NCBI GenBank assembly: GCA_007449985.2
Contig: VIIQ02000088.1
Coordinates: forward strand, 124,001-188,000
Direction of reading: 5' to 3'
Length of the DNA stretch: 64,000 nt
Origin: Desmodesmus armatus
Taxonomy: Eukaryota > Chlorophyta > Chlorophyceae > Sphaeropleales > Scenedesmaceae
The notes under the pieces are model-generated. The model was not told the origin of the DNA, did no database searches, and saw only the letters and a program-made list of their open reading frames with translations. Positions 1-11,688 of the stretch are shown here, piece by piece (within the stretch, counting starts at the first letter, position 1; the number at the start of each line of letters is the position of its first letter). A program made the translations under genes and the position numbers.

Positions 1-1816
1 AGTTGCTTGCTGCAAGTGAAAGTGCGGAGTCAGTACCGCACAGTGGAGAAACCCAGGCACGTATGATGGAGAACTTCAGAACGTTCACAGTGTGCCGTTG
101 GTGGTGTATCGTTGCATTGTTCAGTAAGGGTTTGATGGAAGGTCAATGGAAGGCTGCAAGCTTTGAGCAACCAGCCTGCACATTTGTTCTGGAGGTTGCT
201 GCAAGAGTGCACCATGCACCATGCGCCGTGTGCACATGTATACTGCAGTACTTCCTACTGAGAGTGTAGACAACCTTGCAGCAAGGGTCAGCATATGGTC
301 AATTGCACCATCCTCATGGTAGACTGAAGTTCAGTCACTGAACAGACTGTAAAGGCTATCAGCCCCCACTGCAACCAAGAGGGAGGCAGCAAAGTGAATG
401 ATGACAGTCCCTGTCATCCTGAGGGCATGACACAACAGAACGCTGTGGTGCATGCTGCTTCTGCACTGCTGGATAAACCCTGCTGTCTGGGCAAGTGAAC
501 CATATGCATCATCACAGCTGTGCATCCCATACTGGCACATGCATGCCTCAACATTTGTAGCTGTAAGCGCACTATGCAGGCAGCTGGCACTGGTAAGCAC
601 ATCCCTCCTGCAACACCAACAATCCCCCTCTTTACGCCCATCTCACACCCCCTCTCATTCCGGATCCCTGGCCCGGAATGTTACCAATCCGACTTTCCCC
701 TCGACACTCGTAACAGCAGCAGCCCCAACATGTTACCAAGTCTGCCACACAGTTGCCCTCGCACAACATGCATCATGCATGCATTGCATAACAAGTGTGC
801 CAACCCACGCTGCCCACCTCGCCCAGCAGCACACAGTAGAATCTCCAAATAGTGGAAAGCCACCACAATTGTGACAAGACCCAGCAAGAATACCACCAGG
901 CACTGGGACTGCATCCCAGACCCCCAACGCACACAGCACCCGATAGTGCAAAGTAGCAGGCGTAGACTGCATCCGTACAACCAACCACGCTGCTCAGGTC
1001 CCACACCCTATCGTGACACCACACACAGTCAGCACAGTTACTGCTGCCCTTACATGCCCCAGGTCTCTCCCCACCCCTCAAAATGGCCCCAGCCCCTGCC
1101 GGCTGCAGCTGCCACCATGCAGGCTGAGGTGGCAGTCCTCCCTCCTGCTGGGAGTGCTGCCCACTTCTGTGCTGCTGCCGACCCCACTCAGCACACCATC
1201 CCCCTGCATCTGCTGCTCCTTGCCAAGGGGTTTTGTGGTTGCTGCTGCTGCTCTTGAAGCTGCTGACTTGGTCCTTGGAGTGCCTCCAGCGCAAGTCTGC
1301 ACAGGCACAAACCACAGACTGGGCGTTGTGACGCAGAGCACAGCATGGCAGATGCACCAATGCAGGGACACGCACGCGCAGGAATACGCACGCGAGGCAG
1401 TTGCAGCAGAAACGATGCCACAGCAGGAAAGCCTCATACATGCAAGGACTGCATACCAACTGCTCACAGGGTAACCCTTGATGCCTTAGTTGCAACGTCC
1501 TCCTAACTCCCAACCCCTCATGCGGGGGTCCCTGCCCCGCCTGGTCACCACCTGCCTGTCTCCATTCCCGCCCAACCCAACATTCTCCCCAGCGCTCTCG
1601 CACACTCGAGGCCCGCCTGCCAGCAGCCCACAGCAGCGCCCCTAGTTTGTCTGCCGCATCAATTGAAGCTCAAGAGATACACTCTGCTGCTGACTGACCA
1701 TCACCAGCAGCTGCGGTATCATTCAGCCTATTAGCAGTATATGAAACGGCACGCCCCAGGCCTCATTTGCAGCTGCTGGCAACCACCAAGCACCCACCCG
1801 ATTGCTGCAGGCTTAG
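1..1816. other. No recognisable gene; left edge and 3' flank of the first F-box/LRR gene
   Basis: I see no conserved protein, splice-site series or RNA gene here. Several open frames exist on both strands, the longest a 276-codon minus-strand frame around 773-1603. Their translations are rich in Cys, His and Trp with no domain, as expected from chance frames in this base composition. The last few hundred bases are probably the 3' untranslated region of the minus-strand gene that ends at 1817. Confidence 0.5.
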
Positions 1817-3691
1817 TCACTCTGCCAGTCCTGCCGCCGCCTGCTGTGCCAACACAGGGTCGCTGTGGTTGAGGTAGCGCTGCAGCAGCTGGCGCCACAC
1901 GGGCTCATCACCAGGGGCCTGCACACAGCAACAGCATCAACTGATTCATGGCACAAGTTGGGGTAGCAGCCAGCAGCAGGCGATACAGCTGACGCCACCC
2001 CATGCATGTGCATATTGAAGCCATTTGTTGCAAGTGCAAGCACAGGAGGAGGGGGCAGAAGCAAAGGTGATGTACACCATTTTTGCTGACAGGTTGATGC
2101 TCAATACAACACATGTTGTGATCTGTAGGCCTGCAACACAGCAGATGGCAATGCCTGCTGCTCTGCACCCGCTGGACAGCTACACTCAGGCAAAGCAGCA
2201 GTTGCTGAAACCATTCAGCAGTGTTTCCCTCACCCTACTGGCCAAGCTGACCTCCCGGTGAAAGTAGTATTTCAGTGTTGTCAGCTGCTGCAGTTGTGCC
2301 AGCTGCAGGACGAGCCCCTCCTCCATGTCCCATGGAAGTGTGACACTGAGCTCCCTTAGCCCTGTCAACTGACAGAAATCCTGCAGGCCCTCCCCTCCTG
2401 CAGGGTCAAAGAGGTCCAAGTGCAGTGTGTGCAGCGCGCTCAGCCCCAGCAGCGGGGCCAGCAGCTCTGCACTGTACGGCTCGACCCGCACGAACAGAGA
2501 CTGCAGCCCAGGGCAGCAGCTGACAAGGCTGCTGCCCTCAGGACCTGCCCCATCTTCCCCTCCCCATGGCTGCTCAAAGTTAAAGCTGTTGAGCTGCCGC
2601 AGGTGCGGCAGCTGCCGACCAGCAGGGAACACGTGCTGCCACGCACCTGCTGGCAGTGTACAGTGATTGATGTTGAGGCGCTGCAGCCTGCTGCTGGCTG
2701 TCAGGGCTGAGTACGCTGCTGCAGGGGGGTAGTGACCCTCCATATCCTCCCACAAACTCATTGTCAGGTCTAGGTGTGTGAGCTGCTGCTGCTGTTGCAG
2801 CTGGGACAGCAGCTGCGCTTGCCCAGCTGCACTTCCAGCTGCATCAGCCATGCAGGTGCGCATCTGCAGGTCCTGCAGCCGGGTCTTGCCAGCCAAGACA
2901 GCTGGCTCCATCTGCACAAACGCCAGGTTTAAACGCGTGAGGTGGTGTGCAGCTGACAGCATGCTGGCAGTGACCCTGACGGTGCCCTTGTCAGCTTTTG
3001 CCGCACCGTCCAGCCGCAGGTCACACAGCCGGGTCATGGCCTGCAGGGGCTGCAGGGGGAGGCTGTCGCCATCAGCGCTCTCGACAAATGCATGAACAAG
3101 CTCAAGGTAGGTGAGCTGCTGCAGCTGCTCCAAAACACCCCCTGGGAGCTCAGACCACCGATTTCCATCGGTGCACAGCTGCCTGAGGCTGAGGTGCTCC
3201 AGGCCTGGCAGCTGTGACAGTGCTGCTGACAGCGCCCCGACTGCTGCATCGCCAGACGGCTGGCACCTGCTGAGCCGCAGCTGTGTGAGGGTTGGCACCA
3301 GCACACCCTGGGGACCATTGGCCACCAACGATATCCTACACAACTGCCAGCTGCGTTGCTGTGTAGCTCCTTCTTGGAGCACACGGATGAGGATGCAGGG
3401 AGTTTGATCATAACTGCCTGTATGCTCAATGCTGACACTGTCGACGTGCTGCCCGTGCTTGCCAAGGTACAGCAGCACGCCGTCCACCTGCCGCTGCTGG
3501 GTCACCACTGCTGTGATGCTGCGCAGGGCCAGCACGGCTGCCTGGTGCAGCCTGCTGTGGGCCCTGGCTGCACTGAGAACGCTGCGTTGATCGGTGACTG
3601 CGCAGCACTGCAGCACTGCCAGCAGGCAGGCGTCTGGCAGCTCCAGCAGCCAGGGCTGTGGTGAATCCTCCTCAGAAGTCATGCTGTGCAT
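1817..3691 (-). CDS. F-box/leucine-rich-repeat protein (first of three)
   Basis: Two-exon model: exon 1 is 2234-3691 and exon 2 is 1817-1918, joined in phase 0 by a GTGAGG donor and a TGTGCAG acceptor, giving about 519 residues. The N-terminus (LELPDACLLAVLQCC) reads as an F-box, which in this family binds SKP1 in SCF ubiquitin ligases. The remainder is a series of leucine-rich repeats of the LxxLxLxxC/N type that would form the substrate-binding solenoid. The short last exon (APGDEPVWRQLLQRYL) would be missed by an ORF finder. The frame is open up to 3754, but upstream Met codons are followed by non-F-box sequence, so Met at 3691 or 3682 is preferred. The substrate is unknown. The F-box call is by pattern and moderately sure; LRR content is clear. 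Confidence 0.75.
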
Positions 3692-5780
3692 CAGCAGCAA
3701 TAGGCAAGCAGCAGGTGTATGGGATTCATGGTGACGCATCCGACCCTGACTCACTTTTCACAGAACGACTGGCATCCAGCCATAGCCACAGGGTCTGCCT
3801 ACCTAGCAGCACCAGGCTGCACTGGGACAACGTCAGCACTATTGGTCCATCAAGCACACAACTCAGCATGGGGCCTCGAACATCGTTCCAGATCACAACC
3901 AACGTACCTTTTTGGTGACGTAGTCAACCGCAGTTCCTCTGCCAGTCGTCAGTGGCACCTCTGGCTGGGGATCTGGCTGGGGGACAGGCTGGTTGGGACG
4001 ATTTTGACACTGCGGGATAAAGATGGTTCAACATATAAGATTGCGCTGTGGAATTAACTAGTTGTGTTGGGGCGGGGCCTGGATCCACGGGACTACTCAA
4101 ACTACGATTGACTGCAGGTCTTTGTACACTCTTTGTACACTCCAACTTTTTGTACAACCAAACCTGACTCACCAACTTTGTGTACACTCATCCAGGATGA
4201 AGACACAAGACAATGGATTACAGCCTGTTCATTTGTGACCACCATTCAGCACCGTATCATATGACTTGGAGGGTGCACACCACATTGAGGCTTTGGTTGC
4301 TTGCACATTGGCTGTGTGGTGAAGACCTGCTTGATTGCGAGCACTTGCTGATGCAGAAGCTGACAAGTGGAGCCTCAAGCATGTTGCTGGCATCCCGTGG
4401 GCAAGGGCTAGACAGCTGGACGTGCGTGATGTGGCAGTCCACTTCATGGTGTGTGCTGCATGTAGTCCGCTTGACGAAGGGCACCTGACATGACCAATGT
4501 CAACTGGCAAAATGATTTCAAGGGATGAAACACAGACAACCAGAGGCATGTTGACACTGCGACGAGCTGCTGCACGCATACTTGTGTGATACGATAATGC
4601 AAACTTCATTTTGTCCTGCAGCAGCACTGCTATCCACACACCCACTGCCATCCCAACTCAACACAATCACAGGCAGCCTTGAGGCTGTCTGGCAGCTTCA
4701 TGCCTTTGGTCCTGGCAGCAGGACCATACACCCCCCTGAAGTGCCTGAGCACTTGCTGGCAGACTACATTTCCTGCAATTGATAGCAACGCAACAGAACA
4801 CAGCACGTGCTCAGCACATGCAATAGTCATGCACAATCTGAACAAACTGCACAAGTATCCGCAAGCATACCTACAACTGGAGCAAGTTCTGCGCAGCCCA
4901 TCAACGATGCACGGGGAGGCTAGAACAGCACCAAGTGTGCAACGAACTAGTAATGGCTTCCGGCTGTGTCGTCAACATGACCATGCCAGGCTGTTGTCAA
5001 CCTCATGGCCCCAAGGAGGGAAGAAAACATTTGTGCAGACACGAAGTGAATTCACATCGGCCTGACACCACGCATGCACCCCAGGCTGTGGGTCTGCATG
5101 TGCCCAACCGCATTGGTGGGCGCAACACATTCACTGCTACTAGTACAGCTGCTACATGCACACTTACAACAGATGGGTGCAACACAAGGCTCCCTGGAAC
5201 AAAGCTACTAGTGCGAACAGGGGGTTCATGAGGAGGTGTGGAGGTGAACACTTGAGGCAGCGGCAGTACCCTTCTTGTGCCCTGTGGCAAAGCCAATTTA
5301 TGTGTCATTGCCAAGCGGTACCAAAATGCTCAGCATGTGCACACAGGTGCAGGTTGCACTGCAAACCCCTGCCATTCCTTTGTGCAGGCCTGCACCATGT
5401 TTGCAGCAGTCAACCACTAAGCCAACAACTGCATCTTGTTTGACCAAGCTGCCCCGCACAAACTAGGGCATGATGCAAACCTGTCAGCCTAGCCTCCGGC
5501 TGCAGCGCCACATGCAACACCCATACCCAACCCACAGGACAGAAACAAACACATAGCCGCTTGCAAAGGCTACAACTGAGCTGAGCTGAGGCATACTGAG
5601 CAGCCTGGCACAACTGGTGTTGTGAGACAAAAACCCCACGCCAGGCCACAAGTTCGATCAAAGCTCCTCTGCACCAGCCTCCCCATCCCCGGCAGCCCCT
5701 TGGACCCCAGCCCCAGCTGCATTCGGCCCATTGGCTGCATTAGCCGCCTCCACGGCGTGCACCACAGCAGCAGCCAGTCC
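3692..5780. other. Intergenic stretch, no gene seen
   Basis: About 2 kb between the start of the first F-box/LRR gene and the stop of the second, both on the minus strand. It must hold the promoter of the first gene and the 3' end of the second. Short direct copies of TTTGTACACTC occur near 4110-4190. No open frame here has a recognisable domain or consistent splice sites. Confidence 0.5.
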
Positions 5781-8700
5781 CTATGCCACATCATCCTCAT
5801 CCTCATCCGAATCATCCTGCAATTGCTGTTGCACCACCCCACCCTGGAAGTTACCATGTGGGCCAGCTGGCTGGCCCGCATGCGCTGGCCCGGCCCCACC
5901 CTGCTGCCCTGCCCCTCCCGCAGCTCCTGCAGCACCCCCCTGGGCATTGATCATCATCACACCCCCCTGGGGTATGATCATCATCTGGTGGGCCACCCCC
6001 TGAGGGCCCTGGCCATGCCCCACCTGCACATGAACTCCACCTGGCCCGCCCTGCATATGGATCCCACCGCCCTGCACGTGGATCCCACCTGGCCCGCCTT
6101 GAATCTGTATCCCAGCACCTTGGAGGTGCCCCATGAACTGTTGAAAGACACCCTGAGGGGGCGGGGGTGGAAGGGGTGGTGGCTGCGGGGGCGGAGGTGG
6201 GTGCGCGAAGTGGGGCTGACCCCAGGGCGGGACAGGCGGAGGTGGGTGGTGGAGAATCTGGGGTAGCGGAAGGTGCGGCGGAAAATGCAGTGCGTGCCCC
6301 GCCCCAAAGCCCGGCATCCCTGGAAACGGATGCCCAAAGAGGTGCTGGGGTGGTAACACATGTGCCCCCTCGTCCTGAGGCTGCTTAGGGGGCTCAGGCT
6401 CAGGTGCCAGCTGCTCGCTGGTGTAGGTGTCACCAGCCACCTCATCAGGCATGAGACCCAGCTCCTCACACGCCAACAGGGTCACCCCCATGTGCTGGTG
6501 ACCCCTGCCCAGCTCGGCAGCTGACACGCCACCCCTGGGGACTATCACCACCCTGCAGCCATGCGGCTCTGCACCCAGCGCGGGTGCGATCCGTGCAGCG
6601 GCCATTTCTAGGTGATGCCCATCCACCCCAGGACACCTGTAGCACTCGAGCTGTGTGAGCTGGGTCATGGTGACGGCTAGTGCACCGGGCGGCAACCCTG
6701 AGGACCAGCTAGGGTTGTCCCTCAGCACCAGCTGCCGTATGGCTGGCAGCGACCCCAGGTGCCGCAGCTCCCCAGGAGCTAAGGGCCCCACAACCTCCAG
6801 CCGCCGCAGCCCCCGGCACCAGCACCCCCTGGCGAGAGGGACATAGCACAGCCTGCAGCTGGACGAGCCAGCTACACGGCTGCTGCTGCTGCCCGCTGCA
6901 GCAGCTGCACTCCCGGCCCCAGCAGAAGAGGCTACTGGCCCACCCTGTGATTGTGTTACAGCTGCAGGCCGGCCAGGCAAGGCGCCATCTGCCAACCCCA
7001 CCAGTGAAGCCAGAGACAGCGGCCACTCCCCTTGCTGCTGCGGGTCAAACGCTGCTGCTGCATACCCCGCCGGCCCTGCGTGGTACACGGAGCGCCACCC
7101 CAGCCGCAAGGAGGTCAGGCCGTGCAGCCGCCGCAGCCCTGCCAGCTGTGCATTGGTGGCCGCCAGGCGCTGTGGCAGCAGCAGCTCCCTGAGTTTGTCT
7201 GCTGGCAGCACCTCTGGGAGTTCGGCCAGTGCTGGGCCGTACATCCGCCCTGTCAGCTCGAGGCGGGTGAGGCTGGGGAAGGCTTCCAGTGCTGCCACAC
7301 ACTGGTTGTGGGCGAGTGGCTCGGGGTCTGTGGGGATTGCCGCAGCAGCCAGGACACTGCAGACAGACAGATTGGGAAAAGACAGCACATGTACTTGAGG
7401 ACAGGATTTCAAAGACAGTAACCAGGGGCACAAGGGCTGTCGTGCACTGGTGCGAGTTGATCAATTGCCTCATGAGACACATTGTCAAGAGCAGAGCACG
7501 TGAACAGCAGTAGCAGCTGCAGCCGTGATGCCTGCACATTGAGAGTGGCACTCAGCATTTAAAGAGCGCCACCTCTGCCCAAGGTGAGGCACAGCCACCT
7601 CTGTGTGTGGTGTCAGAAGTGCACATTGGACGCAAACCAATGTGCTCTTCACTATGGGCGCAAGGCACCGACCATGATACGTTTGCTCTCAAGCTCCGCC
7701 AGCATGCCCTCAGCAGCCCCCATGTCACCCTTCATTCAATAACAGACGGCCTCTACCATGTTCAAAAACACCAGACATCTTCACCAAGATAGTACAGAGT
7801 AAAGAGCTACTCACTGTGGCGGCGTCTCCATGTGTGCTGCCAGGCGTGTGATGTTGGGCAGGCGCAGGCGGCCCACAGCCGGGGGCCCAGGCAGCGCACT
7901 GAACAGCCCCCCCAGGTGGAGGCAGGTGAGGGCGCTGTTGCGCGCCAGTGCTGCCAGCACACCAGGGGTGGGGGTCCAGCCCAGTGCCAGCTCCCGTAGT
8001 GAGGTGAGGTTGCCCAGCTGCTGCTGTGCGGCCTCGGGCCAGTTGGGGGTCATGTCCAGGGGGCGGTGGTCCTGCAAAGGGGTGGGGCGAGGCTGGCAGG
8101 CACAAGCTCAGTCAGCAGGAGGGTTGGCATCAGTTCAGTTTCAACAGAAGCCAGCAACTTCGGGTGCATGACGGGCACTTTATGCATACCGAACGCATGG
8201 GTGCATAGCAGGCATTCACTATTGCAGAGCCATGGTTTATTACATTGCTTTGGGTATGTGTTGAGCCCTACTCTTCGTTAGCACTGCACAACAGGTGGCA
8301 GCAGTGCAATGTAGTCGGCAGATTGAGGGTGGCGGACGTGTTCTGCTGATCAGGGCGCAAGCAGAGGGTACAAGTATGGCGTGCTGTGAGTGCTGCCGCG
8401 TGCATGAAGCAGCTGAAGTGTGCCGGCCAATTCATGCCAATGGCACCCCTCACAGCACCGCCGTAACTGTCTGCCAATGGAACACTTGTCGTGTTGGGGC
8501 CTGATGTCATTGATGGCTCCTGGCTCAGACACACAAGATCCTTCATGCCCATGGCAGCTCTCACAGCACCCCCATGACTGTTCCCTCTGCTCGCACTCTG
8601 ATCAGCAAAACACCTCCACCACGCCCACAGCAGAGATGGAGTCATAACCAAGTCCTCCTGATGATCCCTGCCCCCCTTCTTGCATTCCCTTGCAAAGCCC

Positions 8701-10987
8701 TCCCAGTTCACCCCCTGCCTGCATGCATTACCCACCTCCCCCCCCCTCCATAAAGGGCCCCTCTCCTTACTCACATGTGGCACATGAGTCCAGCCCAGCT
8801 CCAGCCGTGTGAGGCGAGTGAGGCTGCAGGCACTCACCAGGGCGCCCTCAAACCGCGGCCCAGGGTTCAGCGCCACACGCAGCCACAGCAGCGGGGGAGG
8901 CGCCGGCAGCGGACCCTCCCCACCAGGGCTGAACGCAGCAGCGCCTGCGTCAGCCATGTTGTGTGCTGCAAGTGCTGCTCGCACCCCAGCAGCACCCCCG
9001 GCCGCCCCTGCTGCTGCTGCTGCTGCTGGTGAGGCCCCTTGCTGTGGGGGTGGGGGTGGGGGTGCCTCTGCCATCTCTGCCTGCCAGTTGGGTTCGTGCA
9101 TCTCTGATAGGCAGTTGAGCAGGGGGCCGGTGAGGTTGTGTGGGGCCATGGCCAGGCGGGTGAGGCTGGTGGCACAGAGCAGCATGGCGAGGTCATGGTG
9201 CTTCGGACGTGAGCTGTAGTTGTGGTCGCTGAGGCTGAGGGAGCGCAGGGAGGGCAGGGAGCTCAGGCGGGACAGGCCACCAATGTGGGTGCCGTGCACA
9301 GAGCACAGCTGCAAGTGTGTCAGGCCTGCAGGAACAACAGGGAGGAGGGAACCCAGGATTGAGGCATGTGTGAGTGAAGACGGGGAAGCGCTGGATTCTG
9401 GTGAACGTCAACACAGGGCGGCAGCAGCACTCAGTTGAGATCATGGTGATCACCAGACATGAACCATACAGGCTGGCCACTGGCACGCGGTGATATATTG
9501 AGCCGCATATGCGTCATACCCTACAGATGAAGCCCCTGACGATTCCTCTTCACGCTCACATACATAAGCTTAGTGTCTTGCACACACATGCAAGGCCACT
9601 GCTGACCTGTCAGGCTTCCAGGTTCCAGCCAGGAAGCCATCCCCCGCACCTGTCATGAGTGCGATGGCTGCACACTCTGCGTCGCTGACGTAGTGTGTTG
9701 AGAAGTCCAGTGAGGCCAGGTGGGGGATGCAGTGTCCCGCACTGGCCAGTATGGCAGACATGTCGTAGGTGGAGGCCCAGGCAGTGCAGCTGGAGCACTG
9801 GATCTCCTCAGGGGGCCTGCGAGACAGTCACCACCAGTGCGGGGGGAGTAATCATGGCAGCATATGGGAGGGGTACGCAGCTGCTGGTGAAAGTCAGTAC
9901 CTTGATGTCGCTGTGTGCAGGCAGTGCAGAGCATCCACGCCTTGTTGTCAAGCAGCAAGCAGAGGTGGCACACAGCCAGACACAAGGTGAAGTGGGGCTG
10001 GCGCTGACGACTTATCGGAGGAAGAATCGAAGGGATGCAAACTTGGGAGGACAGGACTTCTAACCGCACAACTAGCAACGTGACAGTGCACAACCCAGTG
10101 CAGCAAAGAGGTCCATGTCACAGCACCGCACAGCTGCCGCCATCTAGTCCTGTTGAGGGCCTTGTCGGCAGTGCCTGCAGTGTGCTGGTAGGGCGCTAAG
10201 CTGGAATGTACTGGAGCTGCAGTATCGCATGCAGTGCTGCAGATGGCACCGTGCTGCCTGCATTGCAGCAACACCCACAAGCCACCCGATGCTGGGGCCG
10301 ACGCTGCATCCCTCCCCCCCCCCCCCGGCGTGCCCCCTCACCTGTCTGGCAGTAGGTCATGCAGCTGCAGGGAGGTCAGGCTGTTCATGAACCTAGCACC
10401 CTGCAGACAGCAGACAGCACGCAACACAGCAGGGGGGCTGAGGGAAGGTCACATGGCAGCCACTTTTTGGTCGCATATCTGTGCTCGATGTACAACCCCT
10501 GTGCCAACATTGTGCTTATAAATGATGAGTGTCACACGTTGCTCGTACTACAAGGCAACCCACACCCCGGCCCTCCACCCTGCTGCCAATGCATGCAGTG
10601 CTGCGGTCAAACAGAGCTTGCGCATGCCAAGTACGTCTTAACACAGTCCCAGCACCCTGCAGATTGCTGCGCACACCTGTAAGAAGAACAGTGGCAGCAC
10701 AAACATGGCCTCATGCAGGTTGCCAGGCTTCAGCACCGCGCGGCGGACATTGGGCATGTGCTCGCCCAGCAGGTGCTGCCGAGACATGCAGCAGCTGCCT
10801 GCCCGCAGGGTCAGCGTTGTGACGCTCTGCTGCACGGCATCTCGCAGCTGGGTGCATGTCAGGGCGAGTGCTGCTTGGTGCCTAGGCTCCAGCGCAGGCA
10901 GCAGGCTGCCATCAAACACCCCGGTGCAACCTCCAACAGCTCAAACAGCGGGAACACAGCGCTCCTGTCTGCAGGAGCCCTCTCCAT
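5781..10987 (-). CDS. F-box/LRR protein with long Pro- and Gly/His/Gln-rich tail (second of three)
   Basis: Six-exon model, in gene order: 10677-10987, 10342-10400, 9650-9816, 8775-9325, 7815-8071, 5781-7356. All phases agree once one base is added in exon 1, giving about 973 residues. The ATG at 10987 begins an F-box-like stretch (FPLFELLEVAPG) that continues in another frame as LLPALEPRHQAALALTC. The two halves join if the C4 run at 10919-10922 were C5. Exons 2-6 encode leucine-rich repeats (LTSLQLHDLLPD, SLTRLTRLELGW). The last exon carries a proline-rich block, then about five copies of a GG-x-H/Q-x-Q motif near 6000-6120, and ends in an acidic DDSDEDEDDVA. Likely an SCF substrate adaptor by family. 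Intron 4 (8072-8774) contains a foldback repeat. The substrate is unknown. Confidence 0.72.
8327..8625. repeat. Foldback (inverted) repeat inside intron 4 of the second F-box/LRR gene
   Basis: The outer ~40 bases at 8328-8370 match the reverse complement of 8584-8625 (shared core CTGCTGATCAG...GCAGAGG). Weaker similarity continues inwards for about 60 more bases on each side. A 44-base block (8427-8470) is also partly repeated at 8540-8583. It looks like an old, eroded inverted-repeat element; no target duplication was found. Confidence 0.6.
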
Positions 10988-11688
10988 AGCGTCTGAATCG
11001 ACTGCACTGTCTGCTAACTTGTATTTCGCTGATGGCAGCTCCTTCTGTTGTTACTGGTGCATCATAATGCATCAGTGCATCCAATGCATGATGCACGCAT
11101 CACTAGTGCACATAAAGGGTGCTTCTGCTGCTGTCAGGGATGTGCAGCTGCAAATGCTGAGATGCGCTTGGTGCGCAATTGGTAAGTTGCTGTCCTAACT
11201 GGTGCTGATGCTTTGAGCGCACATGGCAAACACACTGGGTGGGACTGTCCTGGTGAGATCAAGTGCTGAAGGTGCCGTGAGGTGAGCATAGTTTGCAGGC
11301 CAGACAACCCCCGAGCATACGTAGGGCATACATTAGGTGAATCCGGAGCACGTAGCACCTGCGATTCCAGAACCCTGACCCAAAGTCCGACAGCCAGCAG
11401 TAGCTGACCATTCACAGAGAGTGCAGTAGTGCGTCAGTTACGTCTGAAACGCGATCTGACAACGAAGTGGGCCTTACAACGCTCTCCCCTTGGGCCCTTG
11501 CCATACCTCTTGGTCAAGTGCCAAGTCAGCACAGCCAACTCGTCTGAGTCCATCAAGCAAGCCCTTGAGATTGTTCAGACGTATATGGGAGTTTCAAAAC
11601 TGCTCTAAGACTGCCACAGCAGCGCACAGCAGCACAGCCCAGCACCTGCACGGTTGCGCAACAGCAGCAGCAGAGTCTGGGCGTGCAG
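10988..11688. promoter_or_regulatory. Divergent upstream region between two F-box/LRR genes
   Basis: Seven hundred bases separate the minus-strand start at 10987 from the plus-strand start at 11689, so both promoters should lie here. A cluster of TGCAT motifs forms an imperfect palindrome at about 11058-11112 (GTGCATCATAATGCATCA facing AATGCATGATGCAC). No TATA box stands out. The regulatory role is inferred from position only. Confidence 0.4.

Noticed and set aside
773..1603. 276-codon minus-strand open frame
   Set aside because: Its translation is Cys/Trp/Gln-rich with no domain, and no splice or start context supports it. Similar chance frames occur opposite many genes here.
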